NCBI GenBank assembly: GCA_041688385.1
Contig: JBDNIH010000074.1
Span: 1-13,155, forward strand
Length of the DNA: 13,155 nt
Reading direction: 5' to 3'
From: UBA7662 sp041688385
GTDB lineage: Bacteria; Bacteroidota; Bacteroidia; UBA7662
This document shows positions 7,294 through 13,155 of this stretch, one piece after another; within the stretch, counting starts at the first letter, position 1; the number at the start of each line of letters is the position of its first letter. Position numbers and translations under genes: made by a program. Under the pieces are notes generated by a model, which saw only the letters and a list, made by a program, of their open reading frames with translations, made no database searches and was not told the DNA's origin.

Positions 7294-7728
7294 CTATAAA
7301 CCGTCGAAATAATAAACGTAAGCGTCGGAACCATCTACCTGACGCAACCACAGCTCTTTTGAAGCGAGGCGCTGCAAGTTGTAGATGACGGTGTCACCCT
7401 CTATAATGATGTTCACATCCTCATCGTCATTTATAAAATTCCAAGTACCTGTTTTGGTTTGACGAGTTGGAAAACCAAAAATAGAGCCTTCAATGGTTTG
7501 GCTTAACGTGCCATTGTCGTAGGCCGAATAGGTATAGGTTGCGCCGCTCAAATCTTGGACAACACCATTCTTTTCGTACTTCGTAAGGGTCCATGTGTTT
7601 GTAAAACGATCTTTGCGCGATACGATGGAGATGATGGGATCATCATCTCCTTTTTGACAGGAAGGCATGAGTGTGGTTGCAACAACTGCAAAAAGGAGGG
7701 CGACTACATAAAACTTCAAATTTTTCAT
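7294..7728 (-). CDS. Lipocalin-like lipoprotein, probably surface-exposed
   Basis: 144-residue predicted lipoprotein. A signal sequence (1-23) ends in LMPS before Cys24, the lipidation site. The residues after it, QKGDDDP, are rich in acidic side chains after a Q-K, resembling the lipoprotein export signal that sends Bacteroidota lipoproteins to the outer face of the outer membrane. The rest has the pattern of short lipocalin-like domains common in this phylum: a start with TNTWTLTKYEKNG, strands of alternating residues, a central TKTGTWNF, and an end in LWLRQVDGSDAYVYYF. No enzyme motif is visible, and the ligand, if any, is unknown. It starts at ATG 7728 and has a strong terminator 26 bases downstream. 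hemJ lies 168 bases upstream on the same strand, so read-through from hemJ is possible. Lipoprotein status is fairly sure; lipocalin-like family assignment is moderate. Confidence 0.8.
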   Translation of the reverse strand: MKNLKFYVVALLFAVVATTLMPSCQKGDDDPIISIVSRKDRFTNTWTLTKYEKNGVVQDLSGATYTYSAYDNGTLSQTIEGSIFGFPTRQTKTGTWNFINDDEDVNIIIEGDTVIYNLQRLASKELWLRQVDGSDAYVYYFDGL

Positions 7729-7896
7729 CTACTTGGGTCAAAACGATAGGCGCTTCAACCGAAGTACAAAAATGCAGCCCTTTGTCTGCTCTTGTGTTAC
7801 ATCCGAAACAATGCGGCTTACAGCTTTTACTTGTTTCTAAATTCCCGCACCACAAACAAACCGCTCATTTTCAAACAAATAATCCACATCTGCTTA

Positions 7897-8418
7897 TCAG
7901 GAGCGTATTTTTTTATAAATCCGAATAGCAAGCAGTAAAACCAGTATAAAAGCGAATAGCCCTAACAGCCCCCAAGCCATCGAAAGGGCGCTCTTAAGCA
8001 CCACCAAAAAGACAATGGCGACCAAAAAGAGGGTGGATACCTCGTTCCAAAGGCGCAAACGTAAACTGCTCCAAGGAAAACGGCCTGCCAGCTGCTCCTT
8101 ATACAACCACCAACAGCTGCCGTGATAAAGGTACAGGCCGAGTACAAAGCCAATTTTGATCCATAACCACGCCGGCATACTTCCATATAGACTAAACATC
8201 CAATAACCAAATATGCCAGTTATTATAGCCGAAGGAACCGTTATTCCGCGCCACAAACGTTTCAGCTGTCCGGCATACTGCTCGAGTAATATGCCACGGG
8301 CAGGTTCGTCTTTTTCGCTGGCCTCGACTTGATAGATAAGCAGACGGACAAAGTAGAATAAGCCAGCGAACCAGGTCACGACAAAAATGATGTGCAGCGC
8401 TTTGATATAGAGATACAT
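7897..8418 (-). CDS. hemJ: Protoporphyrinogen IX oxidase, HemJ type
   Basis: 173-residue integral membrane protein of the HemJ family (formerly UPF0093), which oxidises protoporphyrinogen IX to protoporphyrin IX in bacteria lacking HemG or HemY. The opening MYLYIKALHIIFVVTWFAGL is very characteristic and contains His9 in the first membrane helix. FYFVRLLIYQVEA follows with Arg25. Further family landmarks are WIKIGFVLGLYLYHG (86-100) and RLRLWNEVSTLFLVAIVFLV (120-139). About five hydrophobic segments are visible (3-25, 61-80, 85-108, 125-145, 147-167). ATG 8418 is preferred over an in-frame TTG at 8427 because family members begin with MYLY. A perfect TAnnTTTG box at 8432-8425 (minus) lies only 6 bases upstream, so the transcript might be nearly leaderless. 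It diverges from comM, and hemN, the preceding pathway step, is about 700 bases away. Confidence 0.93.
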   Translation of the reverse strand: MYLYIKALHIIFVVTWFAGLFYFVRLLIYQVEASEKDEPARGILLEQYAGQLKRLWRGITVPSAIITGIFGYWMFSLYGSMPAWLWIKIGFVLGLYLYHGSCWWLYKEQLAGRFPWSSLRLRLWNEVSTLFLVAIVFLVVLKSALSMAWGLLGLFAFILVLLLAIRIYKKIRS

Positions 8419-8424
8419 GTTTTG

Positions 8425-8432
8425 CAAAAGTA
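8425..8432 (-). promoter_or_regulatory. Candidate -7 box for hemJ
   Basis: The minus strand reads TACTTTTG, a perfect TAnnTTTG match. It ends 6 bases before ATG 8418, so the message would have almost no leader. No clear TTG/TTTG box sits 19-21 bases further upstream. A 14-base palindrome (8453-8466) occupies that position instead. Confidence 0.3.
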
Positions 8433-8452
8433 ACGCGTCTTTTGTCTCGAAT

Positions 8453-8466
8453 CACGCATCTGCGTG
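8453..8466. repeat. 14-base palindrome between hemJ and comM
   Basis: CACGCATCTGCGTG is an inverted repeat: CACGCA and TGCGTG separated by two bases. It lies in the 90-base divergent spacer between hemJ (minus) and comM (plus). It could be a regulator-binding site or a small hairpin; it could also be chance. Confidence 0.45.
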
Positions 8467-8508
8467 GCTTTTGTATAAATGGCCCTTATTATTACTTATC
8501 AGATGGCC

Positions 8509-10044
8509 ATGATTAAGACATACGGCAGTGCAGTAATGGGTGTTAGTGCCTATACCATAACGGTGGAAGTGGATATAACCCCAGGCCAAACAGGCTATTT
8601 TCTGGTTGGTTTGCCCGACTCGGCCGTAAAGGAAGGTCAGCAGCGTATAGAAGCGGCCGTTTTAAATAGCCATTTAAAATATCCACGCTATAAATGTGTC
8701 ATAAATATGGCACCAGCAGATATTCGAAAAGAGGGCTCGTCTTATGACCTGACCATCGCTGCGGGCTTTTTAGCGGCTACGGGTCAGTTGAAACACGAAC
8801 AACTCCACCGCCACATCCTGATGGGAGAACTGTCGCTCGACGGGGCGCTTAAGCCTGTAAAAGGGGCGCTGCCTATCGCTATTCAGGCACGCAAGGAGGG
8901 TTTTGAAGCACTGTTGTTGCCCCGTGCCAATGCCCGCGAGGCCGCATTGGTAAGCGAATTAAAAGTGTATGGCTTTGATCATCTGCAGGAGGTAGTCGCC
9001 TATTTTAACAACCCCTCTGCTTTTGAACCGGTGCAAGTGAACACCCGGGATGAGTTTTTTGAACAACAATCCCATTTCGACATTGATTTCAGTGATGTAA
9101 AAGGCCAAGAACAAATAAAACGTGCCCTAGAAATTGCTGCCGCTGGCGGTCACAATGTGCTGCTCATCGGACCACCTGGAGCGGGAAAAACCATGCTCAG
9201 CAAACGGTTACCCACCATTCTACCTCCTTTAAGTCTTCACGAAGCCCTCGAAACGACTAAAATTCATTCGGTCGCCGGCAAGCTCCCCACCCAAGCCTCT
9301 TTGGTAGCCGTCAGACCCTTCAGAAGTCCGCATCACACCATATCGGACGTTGCCCTCGTTGGCGGCGGGAGTCATCCCCAACCTGGCGAAATCTCCCTCG
9401 CCCACAATGGTGTTTTGTTTCTCGACGAGCTGCCTGAATTTAAAAGAACCGTACTCGAAGTAATGCGCCAGCCCTTAGAAGAAAGAAGGGTGACCATCTC
9501 CCGGGCCCGGTTCACCGTCGATTACCCGGCCAGTTTTATGTTGGTTGCTGCCATGAATCCTTGTCCCTGCGGCTTTTACAACCATCCCGATAAAGACTGT
9601 ATTTGTGGGGCGCACAATGTGCAGCGTTACCTCAACAAAGTAAGCGGGCCGCTACTCGACCGCATCGATTTACATGTGGAAGTAACCCCAGTACCCTTTA
9701 ATGAACTCACCGACAGCCGCAAAAGCGAAAGCAGCGAAAGCATTAGAAACCGCGTGTTAAGCGCCCGCGATAAGCAGGTAGCGCGTTTGGGTGGCAAGGA
9801 AATAAGCTGCAATGCCCAAATGAATGGCAATCAGGTTAGAGAATATTGCGAAATAAGCACTGCCGGCATGCTACTCCTCAAAACAGCCATGGAAAAACTA
9901 GGCTTAAGTGCCCGTGCCTACGACCGTATTCTCAAGGTGTCACGTACCATCGCCGACCTCAGCAACTCCGACAACATTCAAGTGGAACACCTGGCCGAAG
10001 CCATACAATACAGAAGTCTGGACCGAGACAGCTGGGGATCCTGA
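8509..10044 (+). CDS. comM: ComM/YifB-family AAA+ ATPase (Mg-chelatase-like)
   Basis: 511-residue cytoplasmic ATPase. ComM homologues form hexameric helicases that drive branch migration of incoming DNA during natural transformation; in many non-competent species the role is unclear. The N-terminal Lon-like/S5-fold domain (about 1-170) opens with MIKTYGSAVMGVSAYTITVEVDI, given here only as residues 1-23, and includes VGLPDSAVKEGQQRIEAA. The AAA+ core has Walker A GPPGAGKT (221-228), a PFRSPHHTISD segment, and Walker B VLFLDELPEF with Asp306 and Glu307. Four cysteines in NPCPCGF (352, 354) and DCICG (364, 366) form a probable zinc site, followed by the LLDRIDLHVEV motif. The C-terminal Mg_chelatase_C domain includes LSARAYDRILKVSRTIADL. 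Length agrees with E. coli YifB (506). ATG 8509 is chosen by similarity; in-frame ATGs at 8503 and 8479 cannot be excluded. It diverges from hemJ. Confidence 0.95.
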   Translation: MIKTYGSAVMGVSAYTITVEVDITPGQTGYFLVGLPDSAVKEGQQRIEAAVLNSHLKYPRYKCVINMAPADIRKEGSSYDLTIAAGFLAATGQLKHEQLHRHILMGELSLDGALKPVKGALPIAIQARKEGFEALLLPRANAREAALVSELKVYGFDHLQEVVAYFNNPSAFEPVQVNTRDEFFEQQSHFDIDFSDVKGQEQIKRALEIAAAGGHNVLLIGPPGAGKTMLSKRLPTILPPLSLHEALETTKIHSVAGKLPTQASLVAVRPFRSPHHTISDVALVGGGSHPQPGEISLAHNGVLFLDELPEFKRTVLEVMRQPLEERRVTISRARFTVDYPASFMLVAAMNPCPCGFYNHPDKDCICGAHNVQRYLNKVSGPLLDRIDLHVEVTPVPFNELTDSRKSESSESIRNRVLSARDKQVARLGGKEISCNAQMNGNQVREYCEISTAGMLLLKTAMEKLGLSARAYDRILKVSRTIADLSNSDNIQVEHLAEAIQYRSLDRDSWGS

Positions 10045-10165
10045 ACACTGCGCTACTAGAACGTATAAATCACTTAGCAGAAAAACCCGCAGCTTGTATG
10101 CTGTTTAGCCTTTGATTTTAAAAACGCGTGTTAAAACGGACCAACGACATGGGCCTAATACCCAT

Positions 10166-10202
10166 AAAAAAGCCCCCGAGAAATAGTTAGCTTCTGGGGG
10201 CT
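10166..10202 (-). terminator. Intrinsic terminator of the T9SS surface-protein gene
   Basis: AGCCCCC (10171-10177) pairs with GGGGGCT (10196-10202). The stem continues with AGAA (10179-10182) against TTCT (10192-10195) past one bulged G, closing on a 9-base loop. Read on the minus strand, the hairpin runs into six T residues (10171-10166). It lies about 92 bases beyond the stop at 10295. The stem is strong, but on the plus strand no T-run follows. Confidence 0.75.
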
Positions 10203-10218
10203 CGTTGGCGTGAGCCAT

Positions 10219-10244
10219 TGATGGTTGATGGTCCACGGTCCGTG
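10219..10244. repeat. Short tandem and inverted repeat patch
   Basis: TGATGGT occurs twice in tandem (10219-10232), followed at once by CACGGTCCGTG (10234-10244), an inverted repeat centred on T. This compact TGATGGT/GGTCC-rich patch sits between the terminator and the T9SS gene and resembles the short intergenic repeats scattered in some Bacteroidota genomes. That resemblance is an impression, not a match I could verify. Confidence 0.4.
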
Positions 10245-10294
10245 ATGCCTAATGTCAAGTCCTGCTATAGGTTGACCGTTGGGGCTCGTTTATT

Positions 10295-11845
10295 TCAGTG
10301 TTTTACTACTTTAAGTACTTTCGAAACACGTCCTTGTTGTAAGCGTAGCAAATAAAGACCAGCGTTCAGGGCACTTGTTTCGAGCTGGTATTCGGTTTCG
10401 CCTGCTGCCAAGCGTCCAGATGCCATCACACGGCCTTGGAGGTCGGTGAGTTGATAAGAAGTAGACTCGGCCGATGCCGCAAAACGTAAATTTAAGCTGG
10501 CATCGAAGGGAACTGGATAAGCACTGGCTTCGAGTAATTTTGGCTCAACATTCACACTGCTGAACATCCCTTCGCAACTGTTTGTCTCGTTTTGATAAAA
10601 GGCACGTACCGCATCTACTCTGTTTTTGAGTAAAGTGACTGAATTCAAATTGCTTGCTCCGCGGGCATATACATAGGCCAAATCAATACATAAATCATCA
10701 CCGGCTTGTAACAAAATTGGGCCTATTACACCCAAACCACGGCGGTCGCCAGGGATGTTGGCCAAGGTAATTTCATTACTTCCACTGCCATCGGTAGGAT
10801 TGCCGTCATAAGCAAATAGGGCGGGGCGGGGCGTGCCATTCTTAAACTGACCGCGTAAATAGGCGTATTTCTGCTGTGGCGTAATGGGATCACCGTTATT
10901 GGTAGTATCGTTGTTGTAATACACAAAACGCGACATCTGTTGACTTAAAAACACGACGCCCATGGCTGGTGGGTTGGCGCCATAACCACTTTGTGCTGGA
11001 TCGTCGTTGTTGGTGGCATTGTAAGTGTAAAACAGGTCACGAGCAGGGTCGCTGCCAATAAAATCATCGCCATAATAGCCCAAATCCATGTCACTCCAAT
11101 GACCGATATACAACGAGTCGAAATCTTTTGTACTGCGGTTGATGATGCGGTAGTTTACAAATGTGGTGTAGGACAAAGCTGAATCGACGCCTGTTTGGGC
11201 ATAACCATATACTGTTGTCTGGAAATCAAAATTGGTAGGTGAATTCGGGTTGCTGGGGATAACACGCGTATCTGAAAACAAAGCGCGTGCTGCTTGATCA
11301 CCCCGAATAACTGGGAAGTCGCCATCAGCTGCAAGATATTTCCCATCTCCGTTGCTGTCGTGAAACGGCGCGAGGCGCAGGCTTACACCTTTAGTGGTAT
11401 CGCCTAAACCAGGGTAATTAGCAATGGTAGGCGGAATGGTATAGCCAGGCTGACCCACCATCATCCGAAAAGTATCTAGCTCTAGTTTGCTGTGTTTCCA
11501 GGTTTTGTTGAAAAGGGAGTTTATTTGCGGACTCGAATAGGCGCCCGCATTGGCCCATGGCCCGATGGAGAAGCCTAGTCCGCCGTCGCCAACTTGCCCG
11601 TACGCTTGAGCGGCCATATGTAATACCTGCTGTCGATCGTAACCACCGACCCAGATATTGGCGGCAAAAACGGTGGTCTTGCCCGAGCCTTTAGGCACTT
11701 CGAGACCCACACTGGCACCATTGTAAAAAAGTGCCCCATTAGAAAATACAGCCGTCTTCATATTATTCACATCCACAAAATTGGATTGTGCGAATAGTGC
11801 AGCCGGTAGGCAACCGTAAAAAAGAAAAAGTAATGCTTTTTTCAT
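10295..11845 (-). CDS. T9SS-sorted secreted/surface protein, function unknown
   Basis: 516-residue exported protein. Residues 1-20 are a signal peptide (MKKALLFLFYGCLPAALFAQ). The C-terminal 75 residues or so form a type A sorting domain for the type IX secretion system: SAYPVPFDASLNLRF (441-455), YQLTDLQGRVMASG, and LNAGLYLLRLQQG ending in KVLKVVKH. It should therefore cross the outer membrane and be anchored or released at the cell surface. The central region resembles a recurrent family of uncharacterised Bacteroidota surface proteins: YEVPKGSGK-like GLEVPKGSGKTTVFAANIWVGG, then DSNGDGKYLAADGDFPVIRG (163-182), a calcium-loop-like DxNxDG motif, then SDMDLGYYGDDFIGSDPARD (251-270). No catalytic motif is evident. 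ATG 11845 is chosen because the signal peptide starts there; an in-frame TTG at 11878 would add 11 residues. It diverges from a TonB-dependent receptor gene and has its own terminator. Confidence 0.88.
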   Translation of the reverse strand: MKKALLFLFYGCLPAALFAQSNFVDVNNMKTAVFSNGALFYNGASVGLEVPKGSGKTTVFAANIWVGGYDRQQVLHMAAQAYGQVGDGGLGFSIGPWANAGAYSSPQINSLFNKTWKHSKLELDTFRMMVGQPGYTIPPTIANYPGLGDTTKGVSLRLAPFHDSNGDGKYLAADGDFPVIRGDQAARALFSDTRVIPSNPNSPTNFDFQTTVYGYAQTGVDSALSYTTFVNYRIINRSTKDFDSLYIGHWSDMDLGYYGDDFIGSDPARDLFYTYNATNNDDPAQSGYGANPPAMGVVFLSQQMSRFVYYNNDTTNNGDPITPQQKYAYLRGQFKNGTPRPALFAYDGNPTDGSGSNEITLANIPGDRRGLGVIGPILLQAGDDLCIDLAYVYARGASNLNSVTLLKNRVDAVRAFYQNETNSCEGMFSSVNVEPKLLEASAYPVPFDASLNLRFAASAESTSYQLTDLQGRVMASGRLAAGETEYQLETSALNAGLYLLRLQQGRVSKVLKVVKH

Positions 11846-11892
11846 AAAACCAAAGTTTAGTAGAGGCAAGAACAACAAAATAAGCTTAACGT

Positions 11893-11909
11893 CCTATCAC
11901 ACGAATAGG
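11893..11909. repeat. Inverted repeat in the T9SS/TonB divergent spacer
   Basis: CCTAT (11893-11897) and ATAGG (11905-11909) are separated by 7 bases. With the stronger repeat at 11934-11953 it lies in the 135-base spacer between two divergent genes, where a regulator might bind. On its own a 5-base arm is weak. Confidence 0.3.
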
Positions 11910-11933
11910 GTATTTTTTAATGCGCCTCACTCT

Positions 11934-11953
11934 TTTTTAGATTACTCTAAAAA
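11934..11953. repeat. Perfect 8-bp inverted repeat upstream of the TonB receptor
   Basis: TTTTTAGA (11934-11941) and TCTAAAAA (11946-11953) are exact inverse complements around TTAC. It sits 27 bases before the receptor ATG and 88 bases before the divergent T9SS gene start. Possible roles are an operator half-site pair or a small hairpin; it is AT-rich and distant from any gene end, so a terminator is unlikely. Confidence 0.5.
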
Positions 11954-11968
11954 TTTGTTTAGACGTGC

Positions 11969-11976
11969 TATATTTA
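11969..11976 (+). promoter_or_regulatory. Weak -7-like box before the TonB receptor
   Basis: TATATTTA matches TAnnTTTG except for the last base. It ends only 4 bases before ATG 11981, and the nearest TTTG (11954-11957) is just 11 bases upstream of it, too close for a normal -33 box. If used, the message would be leaderless. Confidence 0.15.
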
Positions 11977-11980
11977 CACG

Positions 11981-13155
11981 ATGTTGCGTTCCTTATTTCT
12001 ACTTTTAAGCCTATTGCCGCTGGGTCTTTTAGCCCAAAACAGGGTGGTTGGCACACTAAAAGCCGATGGTAAAGGGGTGGCTGGGGTGCATATTCGCCTG
12101 GCTAGCACCGCGCGAGGCAGTGTAACCGACCAGATGGGAAAATTTGAAATCAGCTCAGAAAAAGCCTTACCGTGGTTGCTGCATATTTCCGCTATTGGTT
12201 ATGTTCCTTTAGATACCCTGCTGACGACTTGGCCCGGTAATTTGATTTTGGTTCTCGAAAGAGATGTTTTAGGCTTAAAACAAGTCGTTGTTAGTGCCAG
12301 TCGCGAAGAAATCGCGCAACGGGATGCTGCCGTATTGGTTCAGGTGGTCGACCGACGCTTACTCAACAGCATACAAGCTGTAGATGTAGCCGCTGGACTC
12401 AATTTTATGCCCGGCGTGCGCACCGAAAATAACTGCCAAAACTGTGGGTTTACCAGCGTACGCCTCAATGGATTACCAGGGGCATACAGTCAGATTCTCA
12501 TCAACAGCCGTCCAGTTTTTAGTGCCTTAGCTGGGGTATATGGGCTAGAGCAACTGCCTGCGGCGATGATTGAGCGGATCGAAGTGGTGAGAGGCGGGGG
12601 TTCTGCCCTGTATGGCGGTAATGCGATTGCCGGCACCATTAACTTAATTACCCGAGAAGCTTATGCGAATAGCTTGGAAGCAAGCCTGCAAAGTCGACTG
12701 ATTGGCTTAAATAGTCCCGAAAACCTGATTCAGCTGAGTGGTAGTAGGGTGAATGACTATCAAACCAAAGGTTTTACCGTGTATGGTCAACACCGGAAGC
12801 GCCGTGAATTTGACGCCAATGGCGACGGTTTTTCAGAAATTACCCAGCTCAACAACTATACAATCGGTACCCAGGCCTTCTGGAAACCCGACAAATACCG
12901 CAAGCTTTTGTTTAATGCCCATTATATTGATGAATTTAGAAGGGGCGGCAATAAATTCGACCTACTCCCCCATCAAACCGATATCACCGAGCAACTCAAA
13001 CATAAAATCCTAGGCGGGTTGCTGCAGTATGAGCTTCTCAGCAAAAATTTCCGCAACAAATGGAGCTTTTACGGCTCGGCACAATATACCCGCCGGGGTA
13101 GCTATTACGGTGGTGGCGGCAGGGTGCTAGAAGCTGGCGATACCCTAACCCCACA
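11981..13155 (+). CDS. TonB-dependent outer-membrane receptor (3' end cut by window)
   Basis: First 391 residues of a TonB-dependent receptor that runs off the window; the frame is open throughout. The signal peptide (1-19, MLRSLFLLLSLLPLGLLAQ) is followed by a carboxypeptidase-D-like regulatory domain, about 20-105, with GVHIRLASTARGSVTDQMG and a SAIGYVPL end. The plug domain follows, starting near VVVSASREE, with NCQNCGFTSVRLNGLPG (Cys152, Cys155), ILINSRPVFSALAGVYGLEQ, and the classic IERIEVVRGGGSALYGGNAI then GTINLITRE. The barrel begins after about 225 and includes DANGDGFSEITQL (from 278) and the RRGGNKFDLLPH motif (from 320), both typical of a BtuB/CirA-like Bacteroidota subfamily. Such receptors import metal chelates, vitamin B12 or other scarce ligands using TonB energy; the ligand here is unknown. 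No SusD partner is visible in the window, so a SusC-type glycan importer is less likely. It diverges from the T9SS gene. Confidence 0.92.
   Translation, partial: MLRSLFLLLSLLPLGLLAQNRVVGTLKADGKGVAGVHIRLASTARGSVTDQMGKFEISSEKALPWLLHISAIGYVPLDTLLTTWPGNLILVLERDVLGLKQVVVSASREEIAQRDAAVLVQVVDRRLLNSIQAVDVAAGLNFMPGVRTENNCQNCGFTSVRLNGLPGAYSQILINSRPVFSALAGVYGLEQLPAAMIERIEVVRGGGSALYGGNAIAGTINLITREAYANSLEASLQSRLIGLNSPENLIQLSGSRVNDYQTKGFTVYGQHRKRREFDANGDGFSEITQLNNYTIGTQAFWKPDKYRKLLFNAHYIDEFRRGGNKFDLLPHQTDITEQLKHKILGGLLQYELLSKNFRNKWSFYGSAQYTRRGSYYGGGGRVLEAGDTLTP

Larger units (their letters stand above)
10045..10294. other. Intergenic region between convergent comM and T9SS gene
   Basis: About 250 bases between two genes pointing toward each other, with no convincing coding frame. 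Contents: a weak inverted repeat TTTTAA (10116-10121) / TTAAAA (10131-10136), a short ATGGG/CCCAT inverted repeat (10149-10165), the minus-strand terminator at 10166-10202, and a repeat-like patch at 10219-10244. I see no good plus-strand terminator with a T-run for comM. Confidence 0.6.

Noticed and set aside
7671..7928. 85-codon plus-strand open frame across the lipoprotein/hemJ gap
   Set aside because: Overlaps the 5' end of the lipoprotein gene and the 3' end of hemJ on the other strand, and shows no recognisable protein features.
8509..10044. Magnesium chelatase subunit linked to the nearby haem genes
   Set aside because: The AAA+ core is chelatase-like, but the N-terminal Lon-like domain, the CPCG...CICG zinc site and the full length identify ComM/YifB. 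No chelatase partner subunits are present.
11660..11700. PKGSGKTT in the T9SS protein, resembling an ATP-binding P-loop
   Set aside because: The spacing G-x4-G-K-T is not met (the residue five before the GK glycine is Val), and the protein is secreted. The motif is a family feature of these surface proteins.
12753..13013. 86-codon plus-strand open frame inside the TonB receptor
   Set aside because: The receptor frame is open from 11981 to the window end with strong family motifs; this is an out-of-frame shadow.
1..13155. Defence island, CRISPR, prophage or secondary-metabolite cluster
   Set aside because: Every long open frame is accounted for by housekeeping, transport or envelope families. 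No repeat-spacer arrays, integrases, transposases or biosynthetic megaenzymes are visible.

Overview
The window looks like a chromosomal segment of a member of the Bacteroidota, possibly a Saprospiria- or Chitinophagia-type lineage (the lower rank is a guess). The evidence is a protein ending in a type IX secretion sorting domain (10295-11845), a TonB-dependent receptor with a carboxypeptidase-D-like N-terminal domain (11981 onward), and a lipoprotein with a Bacteroidota-style surface-export signature (7294-7728). There are also TAnnTTTG promoter boxes upstream of several genes and no clear Shine-Dalgarno sequences. Coding density is high, and no gene-free stretch exceeds 300 bases. I found no tRNA, rRNA, CRISPR array, insertion sequence or phage gene.

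Layout. (a) 25-1746, minus: FucP/GluP-like sugar transporter of the major facilitator superfamily. (b) 2004-2588, minus: small predicted outer-membrane beta-barrel protein. (c) 2696-5727, plus: a probable three-gene unit made of a VOC/glyoxalase-fold protein, a DsbD-type thiol reductase and GmhA sedoheptulose-7-phosphate isomerase; dsbD and gmhA are one base apart. (d) 5798-7189, plus: hemN, behind the best promoter match in the window. (e) 7294-7728, minus: a lipocalin-like lipoprotein with a strong terminator. (f) 7897-8418, minus: hemJ. (g) 8509-10044, plus: comM/yifB AAA+ ATPase. (h) 10295-11845, minus: T9SS-sorted surface protein with its own terminator. (i) 11981-13155, plus: TonB-dependent receptor cut by the window edge.

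How the genes relate. HemN and HemJ catalyse consecutive steps of haem synthesis (coproporphyrinogen III to protoporphyrinogen IX, then to protoporphyrin IX), but they lie on opposite strands about 700 bases apart with a lipoprotein gene between them. DsbD (reducing power to the periplasm) and GmhA (heptose precursor for lipopolysaccharide) both serve the envelope. The last two genes diverge from a 135-base intergenic region containing two inverted repeats, which could be a shared control region.

Most of the window is housekeeping or envelope biology, and I see no convincing evidence of a wholly new system. The best leads are the TonB receptor with a CxxC pair in its plug next to a T9SS surface protein, the transporter lacking both acidic residues of E. 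coli FucP, and an extra cysteine pair in DsbD. Some short palindromes and repeats also merit a comparative check.
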